Shown: one piece after another, positions 44,066-52,119 of the stretch
How positions within the stretch are numbered: position 1 is the first letter of the stretch
How the letters are laid out: each line of letters begins with the position of its first letter
Origin: Fodinibacter sp963800505
GTDB lineage: Bacteria > Actinomycetota > Actinomycetes > Actinomycetales > Dermatophilaceae
Reading direction: 5' to 3'
NCBI GenBank assembly: GCA_963800505.1
Contig: CAWDBL010000024.1
Span: 1-64,000, forward strand
DNA: 64,000 nt
Notes under the pieces: generated by a model
What the model was told of the DNA's origin: nothing
What the model saw: the letters and a program-made list of their open reading frames with translations, nothing else
The model's database searches: none
Made by a program: the position numbers and the translations under genes

Positions 44066-44995
44066 TCAGCGCGGTGGGTCGATCGCGTGGTGGGTCCACA
44101 GGTGCAGCACGGCGAGTGACCGGTGCGGCCGCCAGGCCTCGGATGCCGTGGCCGCCTGTCGCGCGGTGATCCCGCCGAGCGCCTTGCGCAGCACGAGGTC
44201 GCCGGGGAGGAACACGTCGGGGTCGCGCAGGGCGCGGAGCGCGACGAGGTCGGCCGTCCACGGTCCGACACCCGGGATCGCCAGGAGGCCGGCCCGCTGC
44301 TCCGGACTTCGCAGGTCGAGGGTGCCGTCGGCGACGGCTCGGGCGATGGCCACGACGGTCCTCGCTCGGGCGCCGGTGATGCCGACGGTGCGCTGGAGGT
44401 CGACCGGGTCACGAGCCGCCAGTACCTCGGGTGACGGAAACCCCTGCAGTCCGTCGAGTTGGGTGCTCAGGTGGCTGCCCCGGCGACCACCTGAGCACCC
44501 GACGCCGTGGTCTGAGCCGTGGGCGGCGACGAGGCGGGCCGCGAAGACCCGCCCCGCGGCCAAGGACACGTGCTGGCCGAGCACCACCAGCACGGCGGTC
44601 TCGAACGGGTCGGTGCTGCCGGGCACCCGCAGGTGCGGTCGTTCCCGGACCAGCGGTCCGAGCACCGGGTCGCCCGCGAGCGCTGCGACCCCGGGCGCCG
44701 GGTCGGCGTCGAGACCGAGCCAGCGCCGGGCCACAGCGGTGGCCGCGGCGACGGCATCCGGTGCGCCGGCGGCGTCGATGCCCGGGATGCCGGCGGTGCC
44801 GGGCGGCACGGTGACGGTGAGCGGCGCGAGGGCACTGGCGGAGGTGCGGACGAACCGGCGGTGCCGGCTCGACCCGTCGGCGAGCACCTCGACGTCGTCG
44901 AGACCCGGCACGGCGTGTGCGACGAGGAACGCCCGCAGCGCCGGCAGATCCACGAGGTCGGAGCTCACCGGTTGATCAAACCCCATGTTCCCCAC
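44066..44995 (-). CDS. AlkA-like DNA-3-methyladenine glycosylase (HhH-GPD)
   Basis: 309 aa. The first third is the AlkA-type N-domain. The HhH-GPD core shows DPFETAVLVVLGQHVSLAAG, the hairpin LLAIPGVGPWTADLVALRAL and the catalytic Asp region DPDVFLPGDLVLRKALG. Between HG and the normal FPSPEVLA an odd Gly/Arg/Ser segment (SDHGVGCSGGRRGSHLSTQL) appears. It is encoded by a perfect 14-bp hairpin (44461-44500), as if a small element had inserted in frame. Activity may survive, because the insert lies in a loop. Confidence 0.82.
   Translation of the reverse strand: MGNMGFDQPVSSDLVDLPALRAFLVAHAVPGLDDVEVLADGSSRHRRFVRTSASALAPLTVTVPPGTAGIPGIDAAGAPDAVAAATAVARRWLGLDADPAPGVAALAGDPVLGPLVRERPHLRVPGSTDPFETAVLVVLGQHVSLAAGRVFAARLVAAHGSDHGVGCSGGRRGSHLSTQLDGLQGFPSPEVLAARDPVDLQRTVGITGARARTVVAIARAVADGTLDLRSPEQRAGLLAIPGVGPWTADLVALRALRDPDVFLPGDLVLRKALGGITARQAATASEAWRPHRSLAVLHLWTHHAIDPPR
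44461..44500. repeat. perfect 14-bp inverted repeat inside the glycosylase gene
   Basis: GGGTGCTCAGGTGG (44461-44474) and CCACCTGAGCACCC (44487-44500) are exact complements with a 12-base loop. The hairpin is inside coding DNA and specifies an unusual protein loop. Candidates are a REP-like or miniature element remnant. Confidence 0.8.
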
Positions 44996-45021
44996 GTGCT
45001 CGCCGCCATAGGCTCGCCGAC

Positions 45022-45517
45022 ATGGCCGACACCCCGTTCTTCGACCCGTGGCGGGAGCCCGACCAGGACCAGGACCAGGACGACCAGCAGCAGGAGATCG
45101 ACCTGCCGTGGATACCTCCGGTGCACGTGGTGGGACAGGTGGTGCCGATCGCGGCGACGGTCTTCCGCAGCGACGACGTCGCGGTGGTGGTCACCCACGT
45201 CGTCGCCTTCCAGCGTGGGTTCGAGGTGCACCTCTGCACCTCGCTGCGGCCAGGCACCCGCCGGCCCGAGACGGCCGAGGCCCCGTTCTGGCAGGTCCAG
45301 GAGCCGCGCGTCGGCATCCGGCTCGGCGTGGTGGGTGAGCCCGATGCCCGAGGGTGACGCGCTCGAGGTGGTGGTCGAGTGGGGCCACCAGGGCGTGCCC
45401 GAGTCGTCGGTTCGCCTCGACCTCGAGACCGTGCGGGCCGCAGCCGCCCGCGAGGACGTCTTGTGGGAACCGCCCCAGCCTCCCCAGGAGGGCTATCTCG
45501 GGTGGTCTGGGCCCTGA
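45022..45517 (+). pseudogene. conserved actinobacterial hypothetical protein with a +1 frameshift
   Basis: The first frame (from ATG 45022) ends at 45357 after VGIRLGVVGEPDARG. A second frame continues DALEVVVEWGHQGVPESSVR, LDLETVRAAAAREDVLWEPP and ends at 45517. Removing one G from GGG (45352-45354) joins them into a ~165-aa protein. I recall similar actinobacterial proteins (acidic start, IPP...VVPI, a V-E-W-x-x-x-G-V segment, a late AA-x-x-LW motif), but no function is known. The interruption may be a base-calling error. Confidence 0.7.
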
Positions 45518-45523
45518 GACCGG

Positions 45524-46210
45524 TCAGGCGAAGTCGGTCGAGGCCAGCTCGGGCCGCCCGCTCTCGATCGCGTCGAGGACGATGCGCGCGACGTCGTCGG
45601 GGTCGAGCCCCTCGGGCAGCGTGGGCGCCGTGCCCGCGAGTGGGCGGCCGGCGAGGCCGGTCTCGGTGTGCGGGGGCCGCACGTCGATGACGTCGACACC
45701 CGACCGGCGCAGCTCGCGCGACAGCGCCCGGTCGGCCGCCGTGAGCGCCGCCTTGCTCGCTGAGTAGGCGGCCATCCCGGGCAACGGGGTCTCGGCCACC
45801 ACAGCACTCAGCTGCACGACGAAACCGCGGCGCTCGGCCAGCGCCGGCACCACGCGACGCACGAGGAAGAGCGGGCCGAGCACGTTGGTGAGGAACAGCT
45901 CCTCGATCACCGCGTCGTCGGTGTCGAGCAGCGGCCCGAAGGCCACGACCCCCGCGGCGTTGACCAGCCCGTCGAGGCCACCGTGCCCTTCGACGGCTGC
46001 GGCGACGACCCGCTCGCCGAGGGCGGCGTCGGACACGTCGCCCACGACGACGGTCGCCCCCTCGAGGATGCCGCGCAGCCGGTCCTCGTCCCGGCCGACC
46101 AGCACGAGGTGAGCGCCACGCTCGGCGGCCCCCCGCGCGATGCGCGAGCCCAGCTCGCCGCTCGCCCCGACGACCGCGACCACGAGACCGGACAGGGGAT
46201 GGGCGCTCAT
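45524..46210 (-). CDS. short-chain dehydrogenase/reductase
   Basis: 228 aa. Rossmann fold with VVAVVGASGELGSRIARGAA (GxxxGxG cofactor loop), VVGDVSD, LVNAAGVVAFG and the catalytic YSASK preceded by QLSAVVAETPLPGM (Ser). The ATG at 46210 is preferred to one 11 codons upstream. An acidic D (in VGRDEDR) after the second strand is compatible with NADP or NAD. The substrate is unknown. Confidence 0.88.
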   Translation of the reverse strand: MSAHPLSGLVVAVVGASGELGSRIARGAAERGAHLVLVGRDEDRLRGILEGATVVVGDVSDAALGERVVAAAVEGHGGLDGLVNAAGVVAFGPLLDTDDAVIEELFLTNVLGPLFLVRRVVPALAERRGFVVQLSAVVAETPLPGMAAYSASKAALTAADRALSRELRRSGVDVIDVRPPHTETGLAGRPLAGTAPTLPEGLDPDDVARIVLDAIESGRPELASTDFA

Positions 46211-46305
46211 CCCCCCAGCCCACGGCATCCGGATGCCGGGCACAAGTGGTGTGCAAGGTTGGCGCCGGGCGTGTGGACAGGTGTTCGAATGCCGACTACG
46301 CTGGC

Positions 46306-46932
46306 GTGGTGGCTGAACTCCAGGGCTCGCTGCTCGACCTGGCCGACGAGGTCGTCGTCCACCCGCTGCGCGAGGTGCACCGCACGCCCCTCGCCCACGG
46401 CGCGTGGGTCGACGTGATGACCGGGTTCGTCGGGGGTGCCGACCGGCTGTACTCCGCGCTGCGGCACGACGTGCCGTGGCAGGCGGAGCGCCGCCAGATG
46501 TACGACTCGATCGTCGACGTGCCCCGGCTGCTGCGGTTCTACGGCGAACGGGAGCGTCTCCCCCATCGCGCGCTCGACGAGGCGCGCGACGCCCTGTCCT
46601 CCCACTACGCCGACGAGCTCGGTGAGCCGTTCACGACGGCCGGCCTGTGCCTCTACCGCGACGGGCACGACTCGGTGGCCTGGCACGGTGACCGGATCGG
46701 CCGCTCTCGCGACTCCGACACCATGGTCGCCATCGTCTCGGTCGGTGCGCCACGCGACCTCGTGCTGCGCCCGAGGGGCGGTGGCGCGTCGACCAGGGTG
46801 CCCGCGGGGCACGGTGACCTGGTCGTGATGGGCGGCTCCTGCCAGCGCACCTGGGACCACTGCGTGCCCAAGACGGCCAAGCCGGTCGGCCCGCGGATCT
46901 CGATCCAGTTCCGCACCGCCGGGGTGCGCTGA
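46306..46932 (+). CDS. AlkB-like 2-oxoglutarate/Fe(II) dioxygenase
   Basis: 208 aa from a GTG at 46306 (the start is uncertain; in-frame starts exist from 46246). The iron site is visible as SVAWHGDRIGR (H-x-D) and TWDHCVPK (distal His), and the 2-oxoglutarate-binding Arg is in RISIQFRTAG. The segment VPRLLRFYGE precedes it. AlkB proteins reverse alkylation damage in DNA or RNA. It lies 1.3 kb from the AlkA-like glycosylase, but on the other strand. Confidence 0.85.
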   Translation: MVAELQGSLLDLADEVVVHPLREVHRTPLAHGAWVDVMTGFVGGADRLYSALRHDVPWQAERRQMYDSIVDVPRLLRFYGERERLPHRALDEARDALSSHYADELGEPFTTAGLCLYRDGHDSVAWHGDRIGRSRDSDTMVAIVSVGAPRDLVLRPRGGGASTRVPAGHGDLVVMGGSCQRTWDHCVPKTAKPVGPRISIQFRTAGVR

Positions 46933-47013
46933 AGGGCGGTCCCGCTCCGGTTGACGAGTGCGCCGAACGGGTGGAGGGTCGCATCCAGCCCGTCGTCCAC
47001 GAGAGGTCCTCCC

Positions 47014-48834
47014 ATGTCGGTTCCCACCAGGCGGCTCGTCGCCGGCGTCGGCGTCGCCGGCCTCGCCCTGCTCACCGCCGCCCTGCCCGTCACCTCGGCC
47101 GGTGCCGCCGACCGTCACCACCCGCACCACCACAAGCCCCACCCGGCACCCACCGTCTCGGGCACCTTGCTCGCCTTCAACGACTTCCACGGCAACATCG
47201 ACCCGCCCGCGGGGAGCGGCGGTGTCGTCGCCACGACCGGCGGACCCGTTCCGGCCGGGGGCGTCGAGTACCTCGCGCACTGGGTCAAGGAGCTGCGTGC
47301 CGAGGCGAAGAAGACCTCGAAGTACGTGTACACGGTGGCCGCGGGCGACCTCGTCGGCGCCTCCCCGCTGGTCAGCGCGGCGTTCCACGACGAGCCCACG
47401 GTCGAGGAGATGAACTCCCTCGGGCTCGACATCACCAGCGTCGGCAACCACGAGTTCGACGAGGGGGTCGACGAGCTGCTGCGCCTGCAGAAGGGCGGCT
47501 GCCACCCCGTCGACGGTTGCCAGGACGGCGACGGCTTCGCCGGCGCCGACTACCCGATGCTCGCCGCCAACGTGGTGAAGAAGAGCAACGGCAAACCGAT
47601 CCTGCCCCCCTACAAGATCCGCAAGGTCGGCAAGGTCGAGGTCGGCTTCGTCGGCATGACCCTCGAAGGCACGCCGAGCATCGTCAACCCCAACGGCATC
47701 CAGAGCGTCGACTTCCTCGACGAGGTCACGACGGCGAACAAGTACGCCAAGGAGCTCAAGCGCAAGGGCGTCAAGGCGATCGTGCTGCTGCTGCACGAGG
47801 GCGGGAGCCAGGCGGCCCCCAACAACACCCCGGCCGCCTGCAACAACTTCACCGGCCCGGTGGTCGACATCGTGCGCGGCCTCGACCCGGCCTACGGCGT
47901 GGTGATCAGCGGCCACACCCACCAGCCCTACGTCTGCGACCTGCCCGACTCGGCCGGCGAGTCAACGCTCGTCACCAGCGCCGGCTCCTTCGGCCGCCTG
48001 GTCACCGACGTCGACTTCACCCTGAGCACCCGCACCGGCCGGTTCGTGTCGGCCTCCGCGACCAATGCCATCGTCCAGAACGGCGTGCTCAACCCCGACG
48101 GCACCTGGCAGACCACCGGCACGGCGCCGAACGTGAGCTTCGTGCGCAACCCCGCCCTGGTCGACCCCGCGGCCAAGATGATCGCCGACAAGTACCGCAC
48201 CGCGGTGGCCCCCCTGGCCAACCGGGTGGTCGGCAGCATCACCGCGGACATCGTCAGGGACAACGCGGCGAACGGCGAGAGCCCGCTGGGCGACGTGATC
48301 GCCGACGGCATGGTGGCCTACTCGACCTCGGCGGCCCCGAGCTTCGCGATCATGAACCCGGGCGGCATCCGCGCCTCGCTGGTCTACGCCCCGAGCGGCG
48401 GTGAGGCGCCCGGGCAGGTCACCTACGGCGAGGCGTTCACGGTGCAGCCCTTCAACAACCTGGTGGTGACCCGCACCTACACCGGGGCGCAGGTCAAGGC
48501 GGTGCTCGAGCAGCAGTTCGCGGGGTTCGCCGGGCAGACCACGACGCGCATCCTCCAGGTGTCGGCAGCGGTCACCTACAGCTACGACACCACCAGGCCG
48601 CTCGGCGACCGGGTCACCGACCTGCGCGTGAACGGCGCGCTGATCGACCCGGCCGGGTCCTACAACGTGACCATGAACGACTTCCTCGCGGCCGGTGGCG
48701 ACGGGTTCACCAACCTCACGGTGGGCACGAACCCGGTCTACGCGCCCGGTTTCGACGTCGACTCGCTGACCAGCTACCTGGGCAGCGGGCCGATCGCACC
48801 CGGGCCGGTCAACCGGATCACCAAGCTCGGATGA
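47014..48834 (+). CDS. secreted 5'-nucleotidase/metallophosphatase
   Basis: 606 aa. A cleavable signal peptide (residues ~1-31, ending in an ASA-type site near TSAGAA) is followed by a His-rich segment (DRHHPHHHKPHP). The metallophosphoesterase domain has LLAFNDFHGNIDPP, AAGDLVGASPLVS, TSVGNHEFDEGVDE and VISGHTHQPYVC. The C-terminal 5'-nucleotidase domain begins around NGESPLGDVIADGM and includes MNPGGIRASL. It should release phosphate from extracellular nucleotides. The hairpin at 48887-48920 may end its transcript. Confidence 0.93.
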   Translation: MSVPTRRLVAGVGVAGLALLTAALPVTSAGAADRHHPHHHKPHPAPTVSGTLLAFNDFHGNIDPPAGSGGVVATTGGPVPAGGVEYLAHWVKELRAEAKKTSKYVYTVAAGDLVGASPLVSAAFHDEPTVEEMNSLGLDITSVGNHEFDEGVDELLRLQKGGCHPVDGCQDGDGFAGADYPMLAANVVKKSNGKPILPPYKIRKVGKVEVGFVGMTLEGTPSIVNPNGIQSVDFLDEVTTANKYAKELKRKGVKAIVLLLHEGGSQAAPNNTPAACNNFTGPVVDIVRGLDPAYGVVISGHTHQPYVCDLPDSAGESTLVTSAGSFGRLVTDVDFTLSTRTGRFVSASATNAIVQNGVLNPDGTWQTTGTAPNVSFVRNPALVDPAAKMIADKYRTAVAPLANRVVGSITADIVRDNAANGESPLGDVIADGMVAYSTSAAPSFAIMNPGGIRASLVYAPSGGEAPGQVTYGEAFTVQPFNNLVVTRTYTGAQVKAVLEQQFAGFAGQTTTRILQVSAAVTYSYDTTRPLGDRVTDLRVNGALIDPAGSYNVTMNDFLAAGGDGFTNLTVGTNPVYAPGFDVDSLTSYLGSGPIAPGPVNRITKLG

Positions 48835-48886
48835 CGATCACAGCACACCGCCGCTGATTCCCGGCGCCGCGTGGAGCGGCGTGACA

Positions 48887-48920
48887 GGCTCGCCAGTGCA
48901 CGGGCGCGCACTGGCGAGCC
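48887..48920. terminator. perfect 13-bp hairpin between nucleotidase and protease genes
   Basis: GGCTCGCCAGTGC (48887-48899) and GCACTGGCGAGCC (48908-48920) enclose an 8-base loop. No T-tract follows. It probably terminates the nucleotidase transcript, or acts as a 5'-leader structure 19 bp before the subtilisin start. Confidence 0.6.
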
Positions 48921-48939
48921 CGTCGGGAAGGACGCAGCG

Positions 48940-51258
48940 ATGAGTCGCGCCGCCGCAGCACGGGCGTTCGTCGTCGCCGCCACGGCCGTCGCCGCCACCC
49001 TCGGCGCGATGTCGCCGGCTGCCGCTCGGCCGGATGCCGTCACGGTGCGCGTCATCGTCACCTACGACGCGCTCGCGAGCGCCGGGTCGGTGACCGGTTC
49101 GGTCGACTCCGTGGGCACCGTGACGCGCACCATGAGGCGCTCCCCACACCTGGTGGCCACGGTTCCGGCCGCTGACCTGCCCCGGCTGCGCCGTGCCCCG
49201 CACGTGCGCTCCGTGCAGGTCGACGTCCCGCAGAAGATGGCCCTCGACAGCAGCCTGGCCGTGATCCGGGCCGACGCCGCTCACCACGCCGGCTGGACCG
49301 GCGTCGGCACGACGGTGGCGATCCTCGACACCGGGGTCGACGTCGACCACCCGTTCCTCGGCGGGCGGGTCGTGGCCCAGTACTGCTCGTCGAGCCCGAC
49401 CGGCCCCGACCAGCAGTCGCTGTGCCCCAACGGCACGACCGAGGACGACAACGCCGACATCGACTCGCTCGCGGCCTGCGCCAGCGCCACCTCGCGCTCC
49501 CTCTGCGACCACGGCACCCACGTGGCCGGCATCGTGGCCGGCAACGGCACCGGGGTGGCGGGTGCCCCGGCCGCCGGGGTCGCTCCGGGAGCGAGCCTGA
49601 TCGCCATGCAGGTCTTCACCCGCTTCAACGACCGTGGCTTCTGCGGGGCGGCATCCTGCGTGGCGTCATACCCCTCCGACCAGCTGCGGGCCCTGGACCG
49701 GCTCGCCGCCCTCGACACCGCGAACCCGTCGTGGAACATCGTGGCGGCCAACCTGAGCCTGGCCAGCGGCACCTACAGCGCACCCTGCGACACCGACCCG
49801 CGCAAGGGAGCGATCGACGCGCTGCTCGCCCAGGGAGTCGCCACCGTCGTCGCGGCCGGCAACAGCAGTGCCGCCGCCGTCTCCAACCCCGGCTGCATCT
49901 CCACTGCCGTCACCGTCGGCGCGACCACCGATGCCGACGGCCTCGCCTCGTTCAGCAACCGCGGCGCGCTGCTCGACCTGCTCGCGCCCGGCGTCGGCAT
50001 CACCTCGTCCGTGCCCGACGACGCCTGGAGCACGATCAGCGGCACGTCGATGGCCGCCCCACACGTCGCCGGCGCCCTCGCCCTGTTGCGACAGCACGCG
50101 CCGAACCGGTCCGTGACGAGCCTGGTCGACGACCTGCGGTCCAGCGGGAAGCCGGTCAGCTACTCCGCCGGCGCCGTTCGCGTCACCACCAGGCGGATCG
50201 ACGTGCTGAGCGCCATCGACCGGAGCACCGGCCCCCGGCTCGCCCTGGCCGGTCCGCCCGCCGTGGCCCCCGAGGGGCACGCGCTGACCGTGACGGGCAC
50301 GTGGGCCGACGGGGCCTCCGGCCCACCGGTGAGCGCCACGGCGACCACCGGCACGGTGACCCTGGGCCCCGGCACGTGGTCGTGGACCGCCACCCGGGGG
50401 GACGACACGACGCAACCTGTCACCATCACCGCGACGGATGCCGGGGGCACCTCCCGCGCACTCACCGTCACGGCCCGGTGGTCGAACGTCGCCCCGACGG
50501 CCACCCTCGCCGCGGCCGGCACCAAGTCGTGGCACGGCACGGCAGTCGTCTTCGCGCGGGCGGGCGCTCCGGTGGCCTTCTCGCTGGCGGTCACCGACCC
50601 CGGCAGCGACGACATCACCACCCGGTGGGGCTTCGGCGACGGCGGGCGCGCCCTGAACCGTTCGCTGCTGCACCCGCCGTCGGTCGACCCGGCCTCGAGC
50701 CCGTCGGTGGAGCCCCGCTCCCTGACCTCGAGGGTCAGCCACACCTACACCCGGGCCTGCACCCGCACGCTCACCGTGGGTGCCGTCGACGACGACGGTG
50801 GGGCGTCACCGACGCGCTCGCGCCCGGTCGTCGTGCTCGGGACGAGCAGGGCCCGGCACGCGGCGCACTGGTGGGGGGCCGCCTACCGGGGGCAGGTCGC
50901 GTCGGTGGCCTCGGCCGGCCGCCCCTGCCTGCTCGGCACGGCCCGCGCCCTCAGCAGCGTCTTCCCGGAGCGCCGGCACCTGACCACCGATGCTGACGCC
51001 GTCGCGGTGCTCCAGCCGGCCAGGACCGCCACGGCAGTCTCGACGTTCGATGCGAACCTGCTCGCCGCGTGGCTCGACGTCGCTTCCGGCTCGGTCGACC
51101 CGTTCGCCACCTTCGACGCCGACCACAACGGTTCCCGGGAGACCACCGTCGCCGCCTTCCTCCAGTCGGCCGAGCGCAAGCGCAGCTCCGCGTCGACGTC
51201 GTCGAGCATGCTGCGCTCGCTCACGGCGGTACTGGTGCGTCTCTCGACGACCGGCTGA
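48940..51258 (+). CDS. secreted subtilisin-family (S8) serine protease
   Basis: 772 aa. Signal peptide at about residues 1-30, an inhibitor-like propeptide to about residue 105 (VIVTYDALASAGS...HVRSVQVDV), then the S8 domain with Asp in VAILDTGVDVDHP, His in CDHGTHVAGIVAGNG and Ser in SGTSMAAPHVAGALAL. Behind it lie beta-sandwich segments; the one around TRWGFGDGGRALN...SHTYTRACTRTLTV resembles a PKD domain. The ATG at 48940 has GGAAGGA upstream. No cell-wall anchor is visible, so it is probably released. Confidence 0.93.
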   Translation: MSRAAAARAFVVAATAVAATLGAMSPAAARPDAVTVRVIVTYDALASAGSVTGSVDSVGTVTRTMRRSPHLVATVPAADLPRLRRAPHVRSVQVDVPQKMALDSSLAVIRADAAHHAGWTGVGTTVAILDTGVDVDHPFLGGRVVAQYCSSSPTGPDQQSLCPNGTTEDDNADIDSLAACASATSRSLCDHGTHVAGIVAGNGTGVAGAPAAGVAPGASLIAMQVFTRFNDRGFCGAASCVASYPSDQLRALDRLAALDTANPSWNIVAANLSLASGTYSAPCDTDPRKGAIDALLAQGVATVVAAGNSSAAAVSNPGCISTAVTVGATTDADGLASFSNRGALLDLLAPGVGITSSVPDDAWSTISGTSMAAPHVAGALALLRQHAPNRSVTSLVDDLRSSGKPVSYSAGAVRVTTRRIDVLSAIDRSTGPRLALAGPPAVAPEGHALTVTGTWADGASGPPVSATATTGTVTLGPGTWSWTATRGDDTTQPVTITATDAGGTSRALTVTARWSNVAPTATLAAAGTKSWHGTAVVFARAGAPVAFSLAVTDPGSDDITTRWGFGDGGRALNRSLLHPPSVDPASSPSVEPRSLTSRVSHTYTRACTRTLTVGAVDDDGGASPTRSRPVVVLGTSRARHAAHWWGAAYRGQVASVASAGRPCLLGTARALSSVFPERRHLTTDADAVAVLQPARTATAVSTFDANLLAAWLDVASGSVDPFATFDADHNGSRETTVAAFLQSAERKRSSASTSSSMLRSLTAVLVRLSTTG

Positions 51259-52114
51259 ACCCGGCGGCCCAGCCGCGAGCTCCCGGTGTCCCGACCGACC
51301 GGGTCGCCACCGCCACGGCCCGCTCGAGCGCCAACGTCAGGTCGACCGGGCCGTGCCGCGCCAGCTCGGCGAGCAGGGCGCCGTGCAACACGTCACCCGC
51401 GCCCAGGGTGTCCACGACCTCGACGACCGGGACCCCGACCGACCCCGACGACCCGTCGGCGGCGGCCCATCGCACCGGGCCCGACCCCGCGCTGCGGGCG
51501 ACCCAGGTCGGGCCGAGGGCCAGCAGGTCGGCCGTCGAGCCACCATTGGGCGGCTGGAAGGCGGCCGAGGCGACCAGCATGTCGACCGACTCGAGCAGGT
51601 CGGGCAGCCCGGGCTTCCATGACCCGGCGTCGAGCAGCACCGGGATGCCGCGAGCGCGCGCCCGCGCAGCCAACGGCACCGCGATGCCGAGGTGGTGGCC
51701 GTCGACGAGCACGGCCCGGATGCCGTCGAGCAGGTCGTCGACGGTGTGTGCGGGCGGCGCGGAGCCGGCATCCGGGCCGAGCGCACCGCGGGAGACCACG
51801 GCGCGCTCACCGCTCGACCGGGTGAGCAGCACCGTGGCCACGGGCAGCTCGAACTCGTCGCCGGCGACGTCGACGACCTCGACGCCGGCCGAGTCGCAGT
51901 CGGCCCACACCGTGGCGCCGAGCGGCGCGGCGCCCACCGCTGTCACGAGGCGGCACGGCATCCCCAGCAGTGCCGAGGTCGTGGCCGCGTTGAGCGCCGG
52001 GCCGCCGGCCTCCACGCGGGTCGCGAGCGCCACGACCTTCTCGTCGGCCGTGGGCACCCGCTCCACGGTCTGGACGACGTCGACCGTCGCCAGCCCGCAG
52101 GCCAGGGCTGCCAC
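51221..52114 (-). CDS. PfkB-family carbohydrate kinase
   Basis: 297 aa. Ribokinase fold: GGPALNAATTSALLG near the N-terminus, and the catalytic DTLGAGDVLHGALLA (Asp base, anion hole). The start is taken as GTG at 52114, 5 bp after the leuA stop. The sugar or nucleoside substrate is unknown. The 3' end overlaps the convergent protease gene by 38 bp. Confidence 0.85.
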   Translation of the reverse strand: MAALACGLATVDVVQTVERVPTADEKVVALATRVEAGGPALNAATTSALLGMPCRLVTAVGAAPLGATVWADCDSAGVEVVDVAGDEFELPVATVLLTRSSGERAVVSRGALGPDAGSAPPAHTVDDLLDGIRAVLVDGHHLGIAVPLAARARARGIPVLLDAGSWKPGLPDLLESVDMLVASAAFQPPNGGSTADLLALGPTWVARSAGSGPVRWAAADGSSGSVGVPVVEVVDTLGAGDVLHGALLAELARHGPVDLTLALERAVAVATRSVGTPGARGWAAGFSRSSRDAPVPP

Positions 52115-52119
52115 GTTGC

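Noticed and set aside
48871..48939. Upstream ATG as subtilisin start
   Set aside because: It would place the 13-bp hairpin in the coding region and spoil the signal peptide; the ATG at 48940 has a good ribosome binding site.
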